Source: UBA9732 sp052170315 (GTDB lineage Bacteria > Spirochaetota > Spirochaetia > Sphaerochaetales > Sphaerochaetaceae). Taken from it: 64,000 nucleotides of DNA. The notes under the pieces are model-generated. The model saw only the letters and a program-made list of their open reading frames with translations, did not search any database and was not told the origin of the DNA. Shown here piece by piece: positions 32,001 through 40,952 of the stretch. The stretch's first letter is position 1; every line of letters starts with the position of its first letter. The stretch covers positions 11,956 to 75,955 of the forward strand of contig JBQNAT010000011.1 in assembly GCA_052170315.1 (NCBI GenBank), read 5' to 3'. A program made the translations under genes and the position numbers.

Positions 32001-32588
32001 TCAAGCTTGGAATGTAACGGTTCGTTTTCCGTTTGAAATGTCTGCTATCTGCTGTTTAAGATTTTCCTTTTCTGCTTCAGGAAGCTGTCCTGTGATTGTT
32101 ATTTCCGTTTCAAAGGATTCCTTAAGAGTGTCTGCGCTGGCAGTTGAAAGGATTCGTTTTACATTTTCATAAAGTTCATAGCCTATTGTCAGTGAGAACT
32201 GTATTTTTTCAACAAGTTCTTCAGTTTCTATGCCATCAAGAACAAGCTTGGTGCTGTCTCCGTATGCTTTGACAAGACCCCCTGTGCCAAGAAGTGTGCC
32301 TCCGAAATATCTTACGATAAGGACGATTATGTTGGTTATTCCTGAGCTTTTCAGAACTTCAAAAGCCGGGCGTCCGGCGGTATTTTTGGGCTCGCGGTCA
32401 TCAGAAAAAGAGAACTGGCTACCCATTACGGCAGCATGAACAACGTGGGAGCTGTCCGGGTACTGTGAACGCACTTCGTCTACTATGCGCTTTACGTCCG
32501 CGGGGCTTTCACAGGTTTTCGCAATGGCGATGAAGCGTGATTTCCTGACTGTAAGTTCGGTTTTGCGTTCTTCTCTAAGTACTTTCAT
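32001..32588 (-). CDS. YigZ/IMPACT family protein
   Basis: A 195-aa member of the YigZ/IMPACT family. The N-terminal UPF0029 domain shows RKSRFIAIAKTCES, SHVVHAAVMG, SDDREPKNTAGRPAF and VRYFGGTLLGTGGLVKAY; a ferredoxin-like C-terminal domain follows. The bacterial role is unknown; the eukaryotic homologue IMPACT regulates translation through GCN1. It is followed, on the same strand upstream, by an aldo/keto reductase gene 22 bp away. Confidence 0.88.
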   Translation of the reverse strand: MKVLREERKTELTVRKSRFIAIAKTCESPADVKRIVDEVRSQYPDSSHVVHAAVMGSQFSFSDDREPKNTAGRPAFEVLKSSGITNIIVLIVRYFGGTLLGTGGLVKAYGDSTKLVLDGIETEELVEKIQFSLTIGYELYENVKRILSTASADTLKESFETEITITGQLPEAEKENLKQQIADISNGKRTVTFQA

Positions 32589-32610
32589 TTACTCTCCGGT
32601 TTACCGGCTA

Positions 32611-33600
32611 TCACCAGTTATACGAAAAAATATTTTTGCAGTTCCGTGAGGCTTTATCCAGTTTGTCTGAGGCTATATTCAAATCCGATATTTCGGAATC
32701 CGAAAGTTCAACAGGTTCTTTCAGATTTTCCTTTATCTGCTGAACGTTACGCGCTCCTATGATAATGATATCGGGGTTCTGCGCCATTGACCATGCCAGC
32801 GCAACCCGCGTGCAGGAAACTTCATGGCGTTTTGCGGTTTCACAAAGGCAGTCAAGCAAATCCATGAAGGCGTTTTTGCAGGTATAGCTGAAACAGAAAA
32901 GTTCCTTTCGGGCATCATTCAGGTCAGAAGCTTCACGGTATCTGCCGCTTAGAAGTCCCATCCCTGTCGGGCTGTAGATGGCTGTTTCAATGTTGTTTTC
33001 ACGGCATAAGGCGGAAATTTCTTCAAAATCTCTTTTCCAGAGAAGTGAGTGGGGTATCTGAATGCGGTCAGGTTTAAGGCCTTTTCTCAAAAAATCTTCA
33101 AGAAGAGGCTGCGGTATGTTACAGATTCCCAGTTTTCTTATTGTTCCGTCCTCTTTGAGCCTGTCCATTTTTTTTAGGAAAGACAGGTTGTCAAAACCGC
33201 TTTTTGGCCAGTGCAGGTACAGGCAGTCAAGGCTGATATTTGTTTCGCCGGCTGTATTGCCTGCTGTATTGCCGGCTGTATCGAATTTCGCGTTGTTTTC
33301 TTTAATATTGCGATTTTTCCCGCCCAACAGCCTGTCAAGGCTTGGCTTTAAGATATCTCTGGGCTCTTTTATTCCCGGCATTATTTTAGTATCTACATTG
33401 AAGGAGAAAGCCGGAAACCTTGAAAGAATTTTTCGCAGGGTCTGCTCGGCCTGTCCGCGGCCGTAGCTTTGAGCCGTATCAAAGCCGGTTATGCCAAGCT
33501 TTACGGCATAAGAGATGACGTTTTCGCTTTCGGAAAGGCTTTGTCCGTTCCAAAATCCGTCAGAGGGCGCGCTTTGCCAGGTTCCAAGGAAGAGTTTCAT
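32611..33600 (-). CDS. Aldo/keto reductase
   Basis: A 329-aa NAD(P)H-dependent reductase of the AKR superfamily. The catalytic tetrad is visible: Asp and Tyr in GFDTAQSYGRGQ, Lys in VDTKIMPG, and His in LYLHWPKSG. I chose the ATG at 33600 (MKLFLGTWQSAP), because the upstream extension runs through a tandem repeat. A short insertion of TAGNTAGNTAG (near residue 115), encoded by 12-bp tandem repeats at 33250-33282, lies before the histidine strand. The substrate is unknown. Confidence 0.88.
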   Translation of the reverse strand: MKLFLGTWQSAPSDGFWNGQSLSESENVISYAVKLGITGFDTAQSYGRGQAEQTLRKILSRFPAFSFNVDTKIMPGIKEPRDILKPSLDRLLGGKNRNIKENNAKFDTAGNTAGNTAGETNISLDCLYLHWPKSGFDNLSFLKKMDRLKEDGTIRKLGICNIPQPLLEDFLRKGLKPDRIQIPHSLLWKRDFEEISALCRENNIETAIYSPTGMGLLSGRYREASDLNDARKELFCFSYTCKNAFMDLLDCLCETAKRHEVSCTRVALAWSMAQNPDIIIIGARNVQQIKENLKEPVELSDSEISDLNIASDKLDKASRNCKNIFSYNW

Positions 33601-33604
33601 CACA

Positions 33605-33634
33605 GACATTATAATGGAAGACATTATAATGGAA
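33605..33634. repeat. Tandem 15-bp repeat with palindromic -10-like core
   Basis: Two exact copies of GACATTATAATGGAA, 33605-33619 and 33620-33634. Each contains CATTATAATG, its own reverse complement and carrying TATAAT on both strands. It sits between the divergent aldo/keto reductase and deoC genes, so it could serve as a bidirectional promoter or operator. Confidence 0.8.
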
Positions 33635-33737
33635 AAGGCAGGTTCTGGGGCAGTGCGAGAGGTTAAAACACACAAGCGATATCAAGCATTGTTTATTGAC
33701 CGGTTTTGGTTTAAGCTATACTTCACGGAGGAGAAGC

Positions 33738-34385
33738 ATGAATATAGCGTCATATATTGACCATACTGTACTTGCCGCAAACGCAACTCAGGACAAGATT
33801 GAAAAACTCTGCGAAGAAGCGGCTCAGTGGCATTTCGCAAGTGTCTGTGTAAATACATGTTGGACAGCACTTTGCGCTGAAAAACTTAAAGGCACCGGAG
33901 TTAACGTATGTTCTGTTGTGGGCTTTCCGCTGGGGGCAATGAGCACTCAGGCAAAGGCCTTTGAAACCAAGTTTGCAGTTGATGCCGGAGCTGCGGAAAT
34001 TGATATGGTTATCAATGTCGGCTGGCTCAAAAACGGTCAGTATGACCTGGTTGAGGAAGATATCAGAAAGGTTAAAGAAGCCTGCAACGGCAAACTCCTT
34101 AAAGTTATTATTGAAACCTGCCTGCTGACCGATGAAGAAAAAGTAAAGGCCTGCCAACTTTCGGTAAAGGCGGGGGCTGATTACGTTAAGACCTCAACAG
34201 GTTTCTCAACCGGAGGCGCAAAGGTAGAGGACGTTGCTCTCATGCGCAGGACGGTTGGCAAGAACATTGGTGTAAAGGCTTCCGGCGGAATAAGAACCTA
34301 TGAAGACGCAATTAAAATGATAAACGCCGGAGCAAGCCGCCTTGGCTGCAGCGCAGGTATTGCAATCGTAACAGCAGCCAAGTAA
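33738..34385 (+). CDS. deoC: Deoxyribose-phosphate aldolase
   Basis: A 215-aa class I aldolase that splits deoxyribose-5-phosphate into glyceraldehyde-3-phosphate and acetaldehyde. The Schiff-base lysine is in YVKTSTGFSTGGA, the second lysine in VKASGGIRT, and the N-terminus IASYIDHTVLAANAT is typical. The start at 33738 has AGGAGAAGC just upstream. One base separates its stop from the next gene, a thymidine kinase-like protein, which suggests a deoxynucleoside salvage unit. Confidence 0.96.
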   Translation: MNIASYIDHTVLAANATQDKIEKLCEEAAQWHFASVCVNTCWTALCAEKLKGTGVNVCSVVGFPLGAMSTQAKAFETKFAVDAGAAEIDMVINVGWLKNGQYDLVEEDIRKVKEACNGKLLKVIIETCLLTDEEKVKACQLSVKAGADYVKTSTGFSTGGAKVEDVALMRRTVGKNIGVKASGGIRTYEDAIKMINAGASRLGCSAGIAIVTAAK

Positions 34386-34386
34386 T

Positions 34387-35529
34387 ATGCCTTCTTCAGA
34401 TACCGTTGATTCAAAAGAGGACTTTCTAAAAAGCCTTGGTTTTCCCACATTGGAAGTCCATCAGACCTTCACTCACTTTGATTTTACCCGCCCGGGTCGC
34501 AGGGTTCTTCTAATCGGTCCAATGGGCTCAGGCAAGACCGAGTTCGCTGCCAAAGTCTGGCGTGATGCCGCGGTTGCCCTTAAGAAAAGCGGCACGGTTA
34601 AAGCCCTTACCAGCACAGGAGCTGTTGACCGCAGAAATGTATTTTTCATACGCAGTCAGATAGACGGCTCACGGTTTACCGAATACCCTGAAGACGCAAT
34701 GGCATACAGAAGCGGCTATATAAGATGCGGCGAAAACATCGCAAGGATAAGGGATTCCTTTGATTTGGAAAAGGTTCTGGAAGACAATCCCACAGTTGGA
34801 ACTTTTATCATTGACGAGGCTTCTTTCTTTGATGAGCGCCTTGCCTATGTTGTAAGAAATCATAGCCTGGAACGTGGGGTAATGTTTATTTTTCCCACGC
34901 TCATATGCAATTTCAGACGTGATATCTTCAATCTGTCTGCTCGCCTTATTCTTGATATCGCAACAGATGTAATCCCTCTTACTGCTTACTGCGAGCACCA
35001 GGACTGCCTTAAGGACGCCTTCTATACCTACAGGTACTACACTGTTGACGGAAAGGAATGCCCGGCTCTGTACTTTGACCCTCTTATTGTTGTTGGCGGT
35101 GACAGTGAAAAAACCGGCTCGGACACACCAAACTACGCTTCGCGCTGTGACGAACACCATTTCCTGCCCGGCAAGGAGTATACTTTCTTTTCTTTAAAGC
35201 CTATGGCGGAAGAGGCTAACAAGGGAAACATAAAACGGCTCAGAGCTGAAATTGAGGCTCTTAAATATCACATGAACAAGAGCCAGCTGTACAGGAACAT
35301 CGCGTCAAAGTATAAAGGCAATCCGAATGAAGAAGTGTACATGAACTGCGTAAAGCCTGACTACATAGCCGAAAAGGCGCTGATGTTTCTGTTCAACGAG
35401 CAGAATCTTGTTTCGGAGGATATGCTGATAAGGCTTGTAAACGAACTTAATCTTAACAGGCAGTACATGTCAAAGGTGCTTGCTGACAACAGAAGGCCGG
35501 TGTCTCTTGACCAGGGGCTTCTGTTCTGA
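34387..35529 (+). CDS. Thymidine kinase-like protein with long C-terminal extension
   Basis: A 380-aa protein whose first 260 residues follow the type II thymidine kinase plan: P-loop GPMGSGKTE (about 44-52), the Walker B-like IIDEASFF (about 140), FRRDIF, then the zinc site from AYCEHQDC and a later Cys in ASRCDEHHF, with VVGGDSEK between. Thymidine kinase phosphorylates thymidine for salvage. Usual length is 190-230 aa. Here about 120 helical residues are added at the end, and the usual GPMFSGKST loop is GPMGSGKTE. Coupling to deoC supports nucleoside metabolism; exact substrate uncertain. Confidence 0.72.
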   Translation: MPSSDTVDSKEDFLKSLGFPTLEVHQTFTHFDFTRPGRRVLLIGPMGSGKTEFAAKVWRDAAVALKKSGTVKALTSTGAVDRRNVFFIRSQIDGSRFTEYPEDAMAYRSGYIRCGENIARIRDSFDLEKVLEDNPTVGTFIIDEASFFDERLAYVVRNHSLERGVMFIFPTLICNFRRDIFNLSARLILDIATDVIPLTAYCEHQDCLKDAFYTYRYYTVDGKECPALYFDPLIVVGGDSEKTGSDTPNYASRCDEHHFLPGKEYTFFSLKPMAEEANKGNIKRLRAEIEALKYHMNKSQLYRNIASKYKGNPNEEVYMNCVKPDYIAEKALMFLFNEQNLVSEDMLIRLVNELNLNRQYMSKVLADNRRPVSLDQGLLF

Positions 35530-35570
35530 TGCACTATGTTTTGTAAAAGACTTTTATCATAGATTAAATT

Positions 35571-35635
35571 TCCACCCTTATGAAAAACAGGGTGGATAAG
35601 CCGGAGTTCGTACTTTTCCGGGAAATCCTTCGGCT
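35571..35635 (+). promoter_or_regulatory. Structured leader upstream of the VUT transporter
   Basis: An 8-bp hairpin TCCACCCT/AGGGTGGA (35571-35578, 35589-35596) is followed by two mutually exclusive hairpins: CCGGA/TCCGG (35601-35605, 35617-35621) and AGCCGGAG/CTTCGGCT (35599-35606, 35628-35635). Alternative pairing just before a ribosome site is how riboswitches work. No match to a preQ1 consensus could be confirmed by eye. Confidence 0.4.
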
Positions 35636-35661
35636 AATAAAATAAAACTATAAGAGGAAAC

Positions 35662-36366
35662 ATGAAAACGAAAAATAAAGGATTCTCTTCTGACGATTGG
35701 CTTTTGGCTCTTTCCGTAATCTACGGCGTAATTGCCGTAACAATGAACATTTTCTGCATGAAATCCCTGAGTTTCGGGACTTCCCGCATCATATGCGACG
35801 GCGGTTTGCTGATAAGCTGGGGTGTGTTTCTTATTTCCAACGTAATAGTGGAGGTCTGGGACGAAAAGACTTCCGCAAGGGTTGTTACCGTGACGGCCTT
35901 TGTGGTTTTTGCGATAATGGTGATAGGGCGTCTGATAGTATTTATCCCAACTCTTCCTGAATATGAAAATCAGGCTCTGGCCTTTGCAAGGATATTTTCC
36001 AACGGACCCAGAACCATAATCGCATCTGTTTCGGCTTTCTGGGCGGGAAACCTTATAAACGTTCATATCATAGGTAAAATGAAAAAATTTTGGGAACGCA
36101 GAGGAACTGACAGCAAATCCGGGTTCTTCTTCAGAGCCGCGTTTTCAACTCTTGTCGGACAACTTGCGGATAATGCTCTTTTCATGGCGCTGGCCTTTGC
36201 TCCGATTGGGCTTTCTGTTTATGAAATGGCCTGGTTTGATATTATGACATCAATTTTTGCAGGTACTATCATAGAATTGGCAGTTGAATCCCTGCTTGTT
36301 CCGTTTATTACTATTCCTCTTGTCCGCAGGATAAAGAGTGTAAAAACGAAGGAGGCTTCGGTATGA
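35662..36366 (+). CDS. VUT family (YhhQ-like) transporter
   Basis: A 234-aa inner membrane protein with about six transmembrane segments, of the VUT/YhhQ family, whose characterised members import queuosine precursors. Characteristic parts are the early loop ISNVIVEVWDEKTSARVV, the LINVHIIGKMKKF region and the late GQLADNALFMALAF. The ATG at 35662 has AAGAGGAAA upstream. The preceding 65 nt form alternative hairpins. The stop overlaps the next gene as ATGA. Confidence 0.8.
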   Translation: MKTKNKGFSSDDWLLALSVIYGVIAVTMNIFCMKSLSFGTSRIICDGGLLISWGVFLISNVIVEVWDEKTSARVVTVTAFVVFAIMVIGRLIVFIPTLPEYENQALAFARIFSNGPRTIIASVSAFWAGNLINVHIIGKMKKFWERRGTDSKSGFFFRAAFSTLVGQLADNALFMALAFAPIGLSVYEMAWFDIMTSIFAGTIIELAVESLLVPFITIPLVRRIKSVKTKEASV

Positions 36367-37052
36367 AGGTTTTGGTCACGGGTTCTTCCGGAGGAATCGG
36401 AAGAGCTGTCTGCCTTTTGTTTTTAGAAAACGGGCACAGCGTTATCGGGCTCGACATAAAAGAAAAAACCATTTCAGATAGCCGTTATACCCACACCGTA
36501 TGCGACATTTCCAGGAAGGAGAGTCTTCCGGAAATAGGGGATGTCGAGGTGCTTATTAACTGCGCGGGGGTGCAGGGGCGGACTGATGATGTGGCGGACG
36601 ATATTGATGTGAATCTTAAGGGAACGATGAACGTGACGGAAAAGTACGCTTTCCAGAGTGCTATAAAAAGCGTGCTTACAATTGCGTCCGCTTCCGCTCA
36701 TACGGGTGCCGAATTTCCAGCCTACAGCGCATCTAAGGGCGGGCTTCTGGCCTATACGCGAAATGCGGCCATAAGGCTTGCGGATTTCGGGGCAACCTGC
36801 AACAGCCTTTCTCCGGGCGGTGTGAAAACGGCTCTGAACGCCCCTGTAATTGAGGATGCCGGGTTGTGGGAGAAGATTATGGCCGTGACGCCTCTGAAGA
36901 AGTGGGCGGACTGCGAGGAAATAGCCCGGTGGTGCTATTTTATGACGGTTGTAAACAAGTCCTGTACGGGTGAGGATATTCTCATAGATAACGGGGAAAC
37001 GCACCTGAATTCCGTTTTTATTTGGCCGGATACTGACAAACCTTTGCGCTGA
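36363..37052 (+). CDS. Short-chain dehydrogenase/reductase
   Basis: A 229-aa SDR-family oxidoreductase. The cofactor motif TGSSGGIGRAV is at the N-terminus, NCAG at about 65, and the active site YSASKGG (Tyr-x-x-x-Lys) at about 120 preceded by the serine in ASASAHTGAEFPA. The start overlaps the VUT gene by four bases, so the pair is co-translated. The substrate is unknown; the partner suggests nothing definite. A GC-rich terminator follows. Confidence 0.88.
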   Translation: MKVLVTGSSGGIGRAVCLLFLENGHSVIGLDIKEKTISDSRYTHTVCDISRKESLPEIGDVEVLINCAGVQGRTDDVADDIDVNLKGTMNVTEKYAFQSAIKSVLTIASASAHTGAEFPAYSASKGGLLAYTRNAAIRLADFGATCNSLSPGGVKTALNAPVIEDAGLWEKIMAVTPLKKWADCEEIARWCYFMTVVNKSCTGEDILIDNGETHLNSVFIWPDTDKPLR

Positions 37053-37103
37053 AAAGCATTAAAAAACCCTTTATTAATAAAGTCACAAAGGTTATAATAA
37101 ATT

Positions 37104-37130
37104 CCCCGGCGGAAGGGGCCGGGTTTATTT
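37104..37130 (+). terminator. Terminator after the SDR gene
   Basis: Stem CCCGGC (37105-37110) with GCCGGG (37118-37123), loop of 7 nt, then TTTATTTT. Confidence 0.75.
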
Positions 37131-37231
37131 TATGTGGGGTAGGGGCTGTCATTGGTTTTCATTGGCCGGGTTCTTCCTGCAAAAAATGGTAATATGTCGG
37201 TTTTCCGACTGTATATTTCTGGAGGAAATAA

Positions 37232-38455
37232 ATGAAGAAAATTTCTGTTGTTTTGCTTATCCTTTGCCTGACAATATCCGTCGCGTTTGCGCAGGGCTCA
37301 GGCGAAAATGCCGCGAAGGCGGAGAAGGAAAAAGTTCAGCTCACTGTTTGGGTCGGAGACCTTTACGTTCCTGTAACGGAGCAGATAGTTTCCAATTTCA
37401 AGGCTGCCAATCCCGGTGTTGATTTTGAGATTACTATCGGAATCGAATCCGAATCCACATGCAAAGACACCGTTCTTACAGACCCGGAAGCCGCGGCGGA
37501 CGTATATACCTTTGCCGACGACCAGCTTCTTGACCTTGTAAATGGCTCGGCAATCCAGGCAGTTGACGATGCTGCCGCAGTCAGGGCCGCTATCGGTACC
37601 GGCGCTGTTGATGCCGCCACCGTTAACGGCACTCTATACGCGTATCCCATGTCTGCTTCAAACGGCTACTTCCTGTACTATGACAAGGGCTTTTTCACAG
37701 CCGATGATATCCGAAGCCTTAACACGATGACCGCGAAAGCAGCCGCCGCAGGCAAAAAGGTCGGAATGCAGTTCGGCGCGGACGGCGGATGGTATATTTA
37801 CAGCTTTTTCAAGGGCGCTGGCCTTGACATGGCGCTATCCTCAGATAACCAGACCAACTACTGCGAATGGGCAACCCCCGAAGGCGAAGCCGTATGCCGG
37901 TCCATCCTTGACCTTGTAGCAACCGGAGGTTTTGTCGCTGACAGCACCAGCAGTCTGGGCGAGGCCGCAAAGCAGGGCACAGTTGTTGCTTTTGTTGACG
38001 GAACATGGGATTCAAGTATTGCCATGGAAGCCTACGGCGACAATTACGCCTGCGCGAAGCTCCCGACCTACAATGTGAACGGAAAGGCTGTTCAGATGTC
38101 TTCATTCGCGGGCTATAAGTTCATTGGCGTAAACCCGTATTCAAAGAACGTTGGCTGGGCAATGGAACTTGCGCAGTTCATGATTAACGAGGAAAGCCAG
38201 ATTCTCCGCTTTAAGTCCAACGGAGACGGTCCTGCCAATACAAAGGCCGCGGCATCTCCGGAAGTTCTTGCAAACCCCGCAATCGCGGCTCTTGCGGCAC
38301 AGAGCGCATATGCTACAGTGCAGAGAGTAGGCGGACAGTACTGGTCACCGGCTGCGACACTTGGAACAATCCTTTCACAGGGAAATCCGAACGGAACGCC
38401 ACTTTCAGAGCTTCTTGCCACTGTTGTCGCGGGTATCACGGCTCCTGTTGTATAA
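37232..38455 (+). CDS. Maltose-type sugar ABC transporter binding protein
   Basis: A 407-aa extracellular binding protein (family 1, MalE-like). The signal peptide ends SVAFAQG without a lipobox cysteine. VQLTVWVGDLYVPVTEQIVSNFKAANPG is replaced in the usual place of the family's N-terminal strand-helix, and YAYPMSASNGYFLYYDK, FVDGTWDSSIA and SSFAGYKFIGVNPYSKN fit the ligand-binding lobes. GGAGGAAA precedes the ATG. It is followed by a MalF and MalG pair, pointing to maltose or maltodextrin uptake; the sugar is inferred. Confidence 0.85.
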   Translation: MKKISVVLLILCLTISVAFAQGSGENAAKAEKEKVQLTVWVGDLYVPVTEQIVSNFKAANPGVDFEITIGIESESTCKDTVLTDPEAAADVYTFADDQLLDLVNGSAIQAVDDAAAVRAAIGTGAVDAATVNGTLYAYPMSASNGYFLYYDKGFFTADDIRSLNTMTAKAAAAGKKVGMQFGADGGWYIYSFFKGAGLDMALSSDNQTNYCEWATPEGEAVCRSILDLVATGGFVADSTSSLGEAAKQGTVVAFVDGTWDSSIAMEAYGDNYACAKLPTYNVNGKAVQMSSFAGYKFIGVNPYSKNVGWAMELAQFMINEESQILRFKSNGDGPANTKAAASPEVLANPAIAALAAQSAYATVQRVGGQYWSPAATLGTILSQGNPNGTPLSELLATVVAGITAPVV

Positions 38456-38470
38456 TTGATTCATTTACAT

Positions 38471-38501
38471 AAGGTGGGACGGTTTGTTCCACCTTTTTCT
38501 T
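38471..38501 (+). terminator. Intercistronic hairpin after the MalE-like gene
   Basis: A 10-bp stem with one G-T pair (AAGGTGGGAC/GTTCCACCTT) followed by TTTCTT. It probably lowers expression of the permease genes relative to the binding protein. Confidence 0.75.
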
Positions 38502-38545
38502 AAAATTTCTGGTTAACAGTTGAGTAAAAGAGGAGGAACGTTCTT

Positions 38546-39991
38546 ATGGAAAAAAAGAACGGAGCGCAGGGACTCTTCCTGTCGATTGGACGCTATTTTA
38601 CCGATTTCGGAGAAGCGGTCTCAAAAGGCGATATTTTTGTCAAGCTTTCTACCGTCTTCATGGGACTCGGATATATTAAGCGTAAAAAATATCTGAAGGC
38701 TCTTGGCGTATTCCTGATTCAGGCCGCCTTTATCTACTTTGTAATAGCTTTCGCGTCAAAGAACCTTGCCAGGTTCGGGACTCTTGGCACCGTAGAACAG
38801 CAGGTAATCTACAACCGCCTTACAAAGAAGAACGAGTTCAACAATTTTGACAACAGTTTCAAGATTTTGCTGTACAGCATTGCCAGTCTGGCAGTTATTC
38901 TTGGCTTTGTTTTATATTGGTTCAGCAATGTAAAACAGAACTACAGAATGCAGAAAATGAACGAAGCGGGCGAGCACATCCCGACAATCAGGGAAAACCT
39001 CACGGTAATGTTTGAATCACAGTACCACAAGACGCTTCTTACGGTGCCTTTGCTTGGAATACTGCTTTTCACCATAGTTCCTCTTATTGTTATGATAGCT
39101 GTCGCTTTCACAAACTATGACCAGCAGCACTTCCCGCCTGCTAAGCTGTTTACATGGGTAGGGCTGGCAAACTTCAGAAACCTGTTTTCCAATTCAATAA
39201 CGCTCACGTTCGGCTATTCTTTCAGAAAGATTCTCGGATGGACCCTGACATGGGCAGTTCTTGCAACTTTCACAAACTACTTCCTTGGAATAGCTCTTGC
39301 TCTGCTGATAAACCACAAGAGAACCCATTTCAGGAAATTCTGGCGAACCTGCTTTGTCATAGCAATGGCTGTGCCTCAGTTCGTATCGCTGCTTCTTGTC
39401 AGGAGTTTCTTTGCTGATTCGGGCATAGTCAACACTATCTGCGCCAATCTTGGCATAACCGGGTTTTTGAAAAATATAGGGCTTGTACCGGCCTATCTTA
39501 GCTATATTCCCTTCCTGACTCATCCGGGCTGGGCCAAGTTTATGATTGTCCTTATCAACATCTGGGTCGGTATTCCTTATCTGCTTCTGATAGCCACAGG
39601 TATTCTTATGAATATCCCCGCGGATCTTTACGAGGCCGCAACTATAGACGGAGCAGGGCCTTTCCAGCAATTTAAGTCCATTACAATGCCTTACATGCTG
39701 TTTGTTACCGGGCCCTATCTTGTGAACAGTGTTGTAAGCAACATAAACAACTTCAATGTAATATACCTTCTTACAAACGGAGTATATGAGACTCAGAACC
39801 AGCTTCTGGCAAACTCTCACGCGAACGAAGTTGACCTGCTTGTCACATGGCTTTTCAGGCTGACAAACGATTACTACAACTACAAAATGGCTTCTGTAAT
39901 TGGCATACTTGTCTTTATCGTCTGCGCGACGATTACCCTTGTCGCCTTCAATATGATTATCAAGGGAAACAATGAGGAGAAGATGCAGTGA
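38546..39991 (+). CDS. MalF-type sugar ABC permease
   Basis: A 481-aa membrane protein with about eight transmembrane segments. The extended N-terminus with an extra amphipathic and membrane region (GYIKRKKYLKALGVFLIQAAF) is typical of maltodextrin MalF/MdxF proteins, and the EAA loop EAATIDGAGPFQQFK marks the contact with the ATPase. GAGGAGGAAC precedes the ATG. Its stop overlaps the MalG start. Confidence 0.88.
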   Translation: MEKKNGAQGLFLSIGRYFTDFGEAVSKGDIFVKLSTVFMGLGYIKRKKYLKALGVFLIQAAFIYFVIAFASKNLARFGTLGTVEQQVIYNRLTKKNEFNNFDNSFKILLYSIASLAVILGFVLYWFSNVKQNYRMQKMNEAGEHIPTIRENLTVMFESQYHKTLLTVPLLGILLFTIVPLIVMIAVAFTNYDQQHFPPAKLFTWVGLANFRNLFSNSITLTFGYSFRKILGWTLTWAVLATFTNYFLGIALALLINHKRTHFRKFWRTCFVIAMAVPQFVSLLLVRSFFADSGIVNTICANLGITGFLKNIGLVPAYLSYIPFLTHPGWAKFMIVLINIWVGIPYLLLIATGILMNIPADLYEAATIDGAGPFQQFKSITMPYMLFVTGPYLVNSVVSNINNFNVIYLLTNGVYETQNQLLANSHANEVDLLVTWLFRLTNDYYNYKMASVIGILVFIVCATITLVAFNMIIKGNNEEKMQ

Positions 39992-40932
39992 TGGCTAAGA
40001 ATTCCAATAATAAAAAAGAAATGAATATTAATGCCGGTGTTCAGGGCACTGTTGCTCTTCCTGTAACTACCAACATCACAGGCGACAAAGTTCCGAGGGC
40101 CAGGTTCTATCCAGTAAGACATCTTGTCCTTCTGATTCTTGCCGTCATATGGCTAATCCCAATTGCATGGTTAATTCTCAATTCGTTTTCGGCTTCGAAT
40201 TCGATGAGCATCACAAGGTTCATTCCTGCGAAGTTCTCTGTTTCTCAGTACATAAACCTTCTTGTCAAAACGGATGCCGCAAACCAATTCCCGCGCTGGA
40301 TGCTCAATACTGCGCTCATAGCTGTTTTCAACTGTATAATTTCGTCCCTTTTTGTTCTGCAGGTCGCTTATGCCATGAGCAAAATGAGATTCAAATCCAG
40401 AAAACTCCTTATGAACATAGGAATGATACTGGGTCTTTTCCCGGGCTTCCTTTCAATGATAGCCGTTTACTTCATAATGAAAACTTTCGGCCTTACCAAC
40501 AGCCATATCGGAATGGTTATTGTTTACTCCGCGTCTTCAGGTCTTGGCTATCTTATTGCCAAAGGCTTCTTTGACACTGTACCCAACTCCATGCTTGAAG
40601 CTGCCAAAATTGACGGAGCTTCGCAAAACAGGATTTTCTGGCAGATTGTCATTCCCATGTCCCGTCCCATCATTGTTTACACTGTTATCAATTCTTTCCT
40701 GGTTCCATGGATGGATTTCATTTTTGCCAAGATAATGCTGAACTCCGGTGTCGCGTCTGACTGGACTGTTGCCCTTGGTCTTTACGGCATGCTTGACCGT
40801 TCCAAGAAGAGTCTGTACTTCGGTCAGTTCTGTGCCGGCGGCGTGCTGGTTTCAATTCCGATTTCCATTCTCTTCATCATCATGCAGAAGTTCTATGTTG
40901 AGGGTATTACTTCGGGCTCCACAAAGGGCTGA
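39991..40932 (+). CDS. MalG-type sugar ABC permease
   Basis: A 313-aa membrane protein with six transmembrane segments and an EAA loop LEAAKIDGASQNRIF. The ATG at 39991 shares its A with the TGA stop of the MalF gene (TGATG) and follows GAGGAG; a GTG three bases earlier is an alternative. With the MalE- and MalF-like proteins it forms a CUT1 importer, but no ATPase gene is in the operon. A terminator follows at 40953. Confidence 0.9.
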   Translation: MAKNSNNKKEMNINAGVQGTVALPVTTNITGDKVPRARFYPVRHLVLLILAVIWLIPIAWLILNSFSASNSMSITRFIPAKFSVSQYINLLVKTDAANQFPRWMLNTALIAVFNCIISSLFVLQVAYAMSKMRFKSRKLLMNIGMILGLFPGFLSMIAVYFIMKTFGLTNSHIGMVIVYSASSGLGYLIAKGFFDTVPNSMLEAAKIDGASQNRIFWQIVIPMSRPIIVYTVINSFLVPWMDFIFAKIMLNSGVASDWTVALGLYGMLDRSKKSLYFGQFCAGGVLVSIPISILFIIMQKFYVEGITSGSTKG

Positions 40933-40952
40933 TTATTTTAATTGCTGATGTG

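Noticed and set aside
35571..35635. A known preQ1 riboswitch
   Set aside because: The hairpins exist but I could not fit the conserved bases of class I or II preQ1 aptamers, so no class is named.
37232..37310. Lipoprotein signal peptides on the binding proteins
   Set aside because: None of the four binding proteins has a cysteine at the cleavage region; all end in an AxA-type site followed by Gln.
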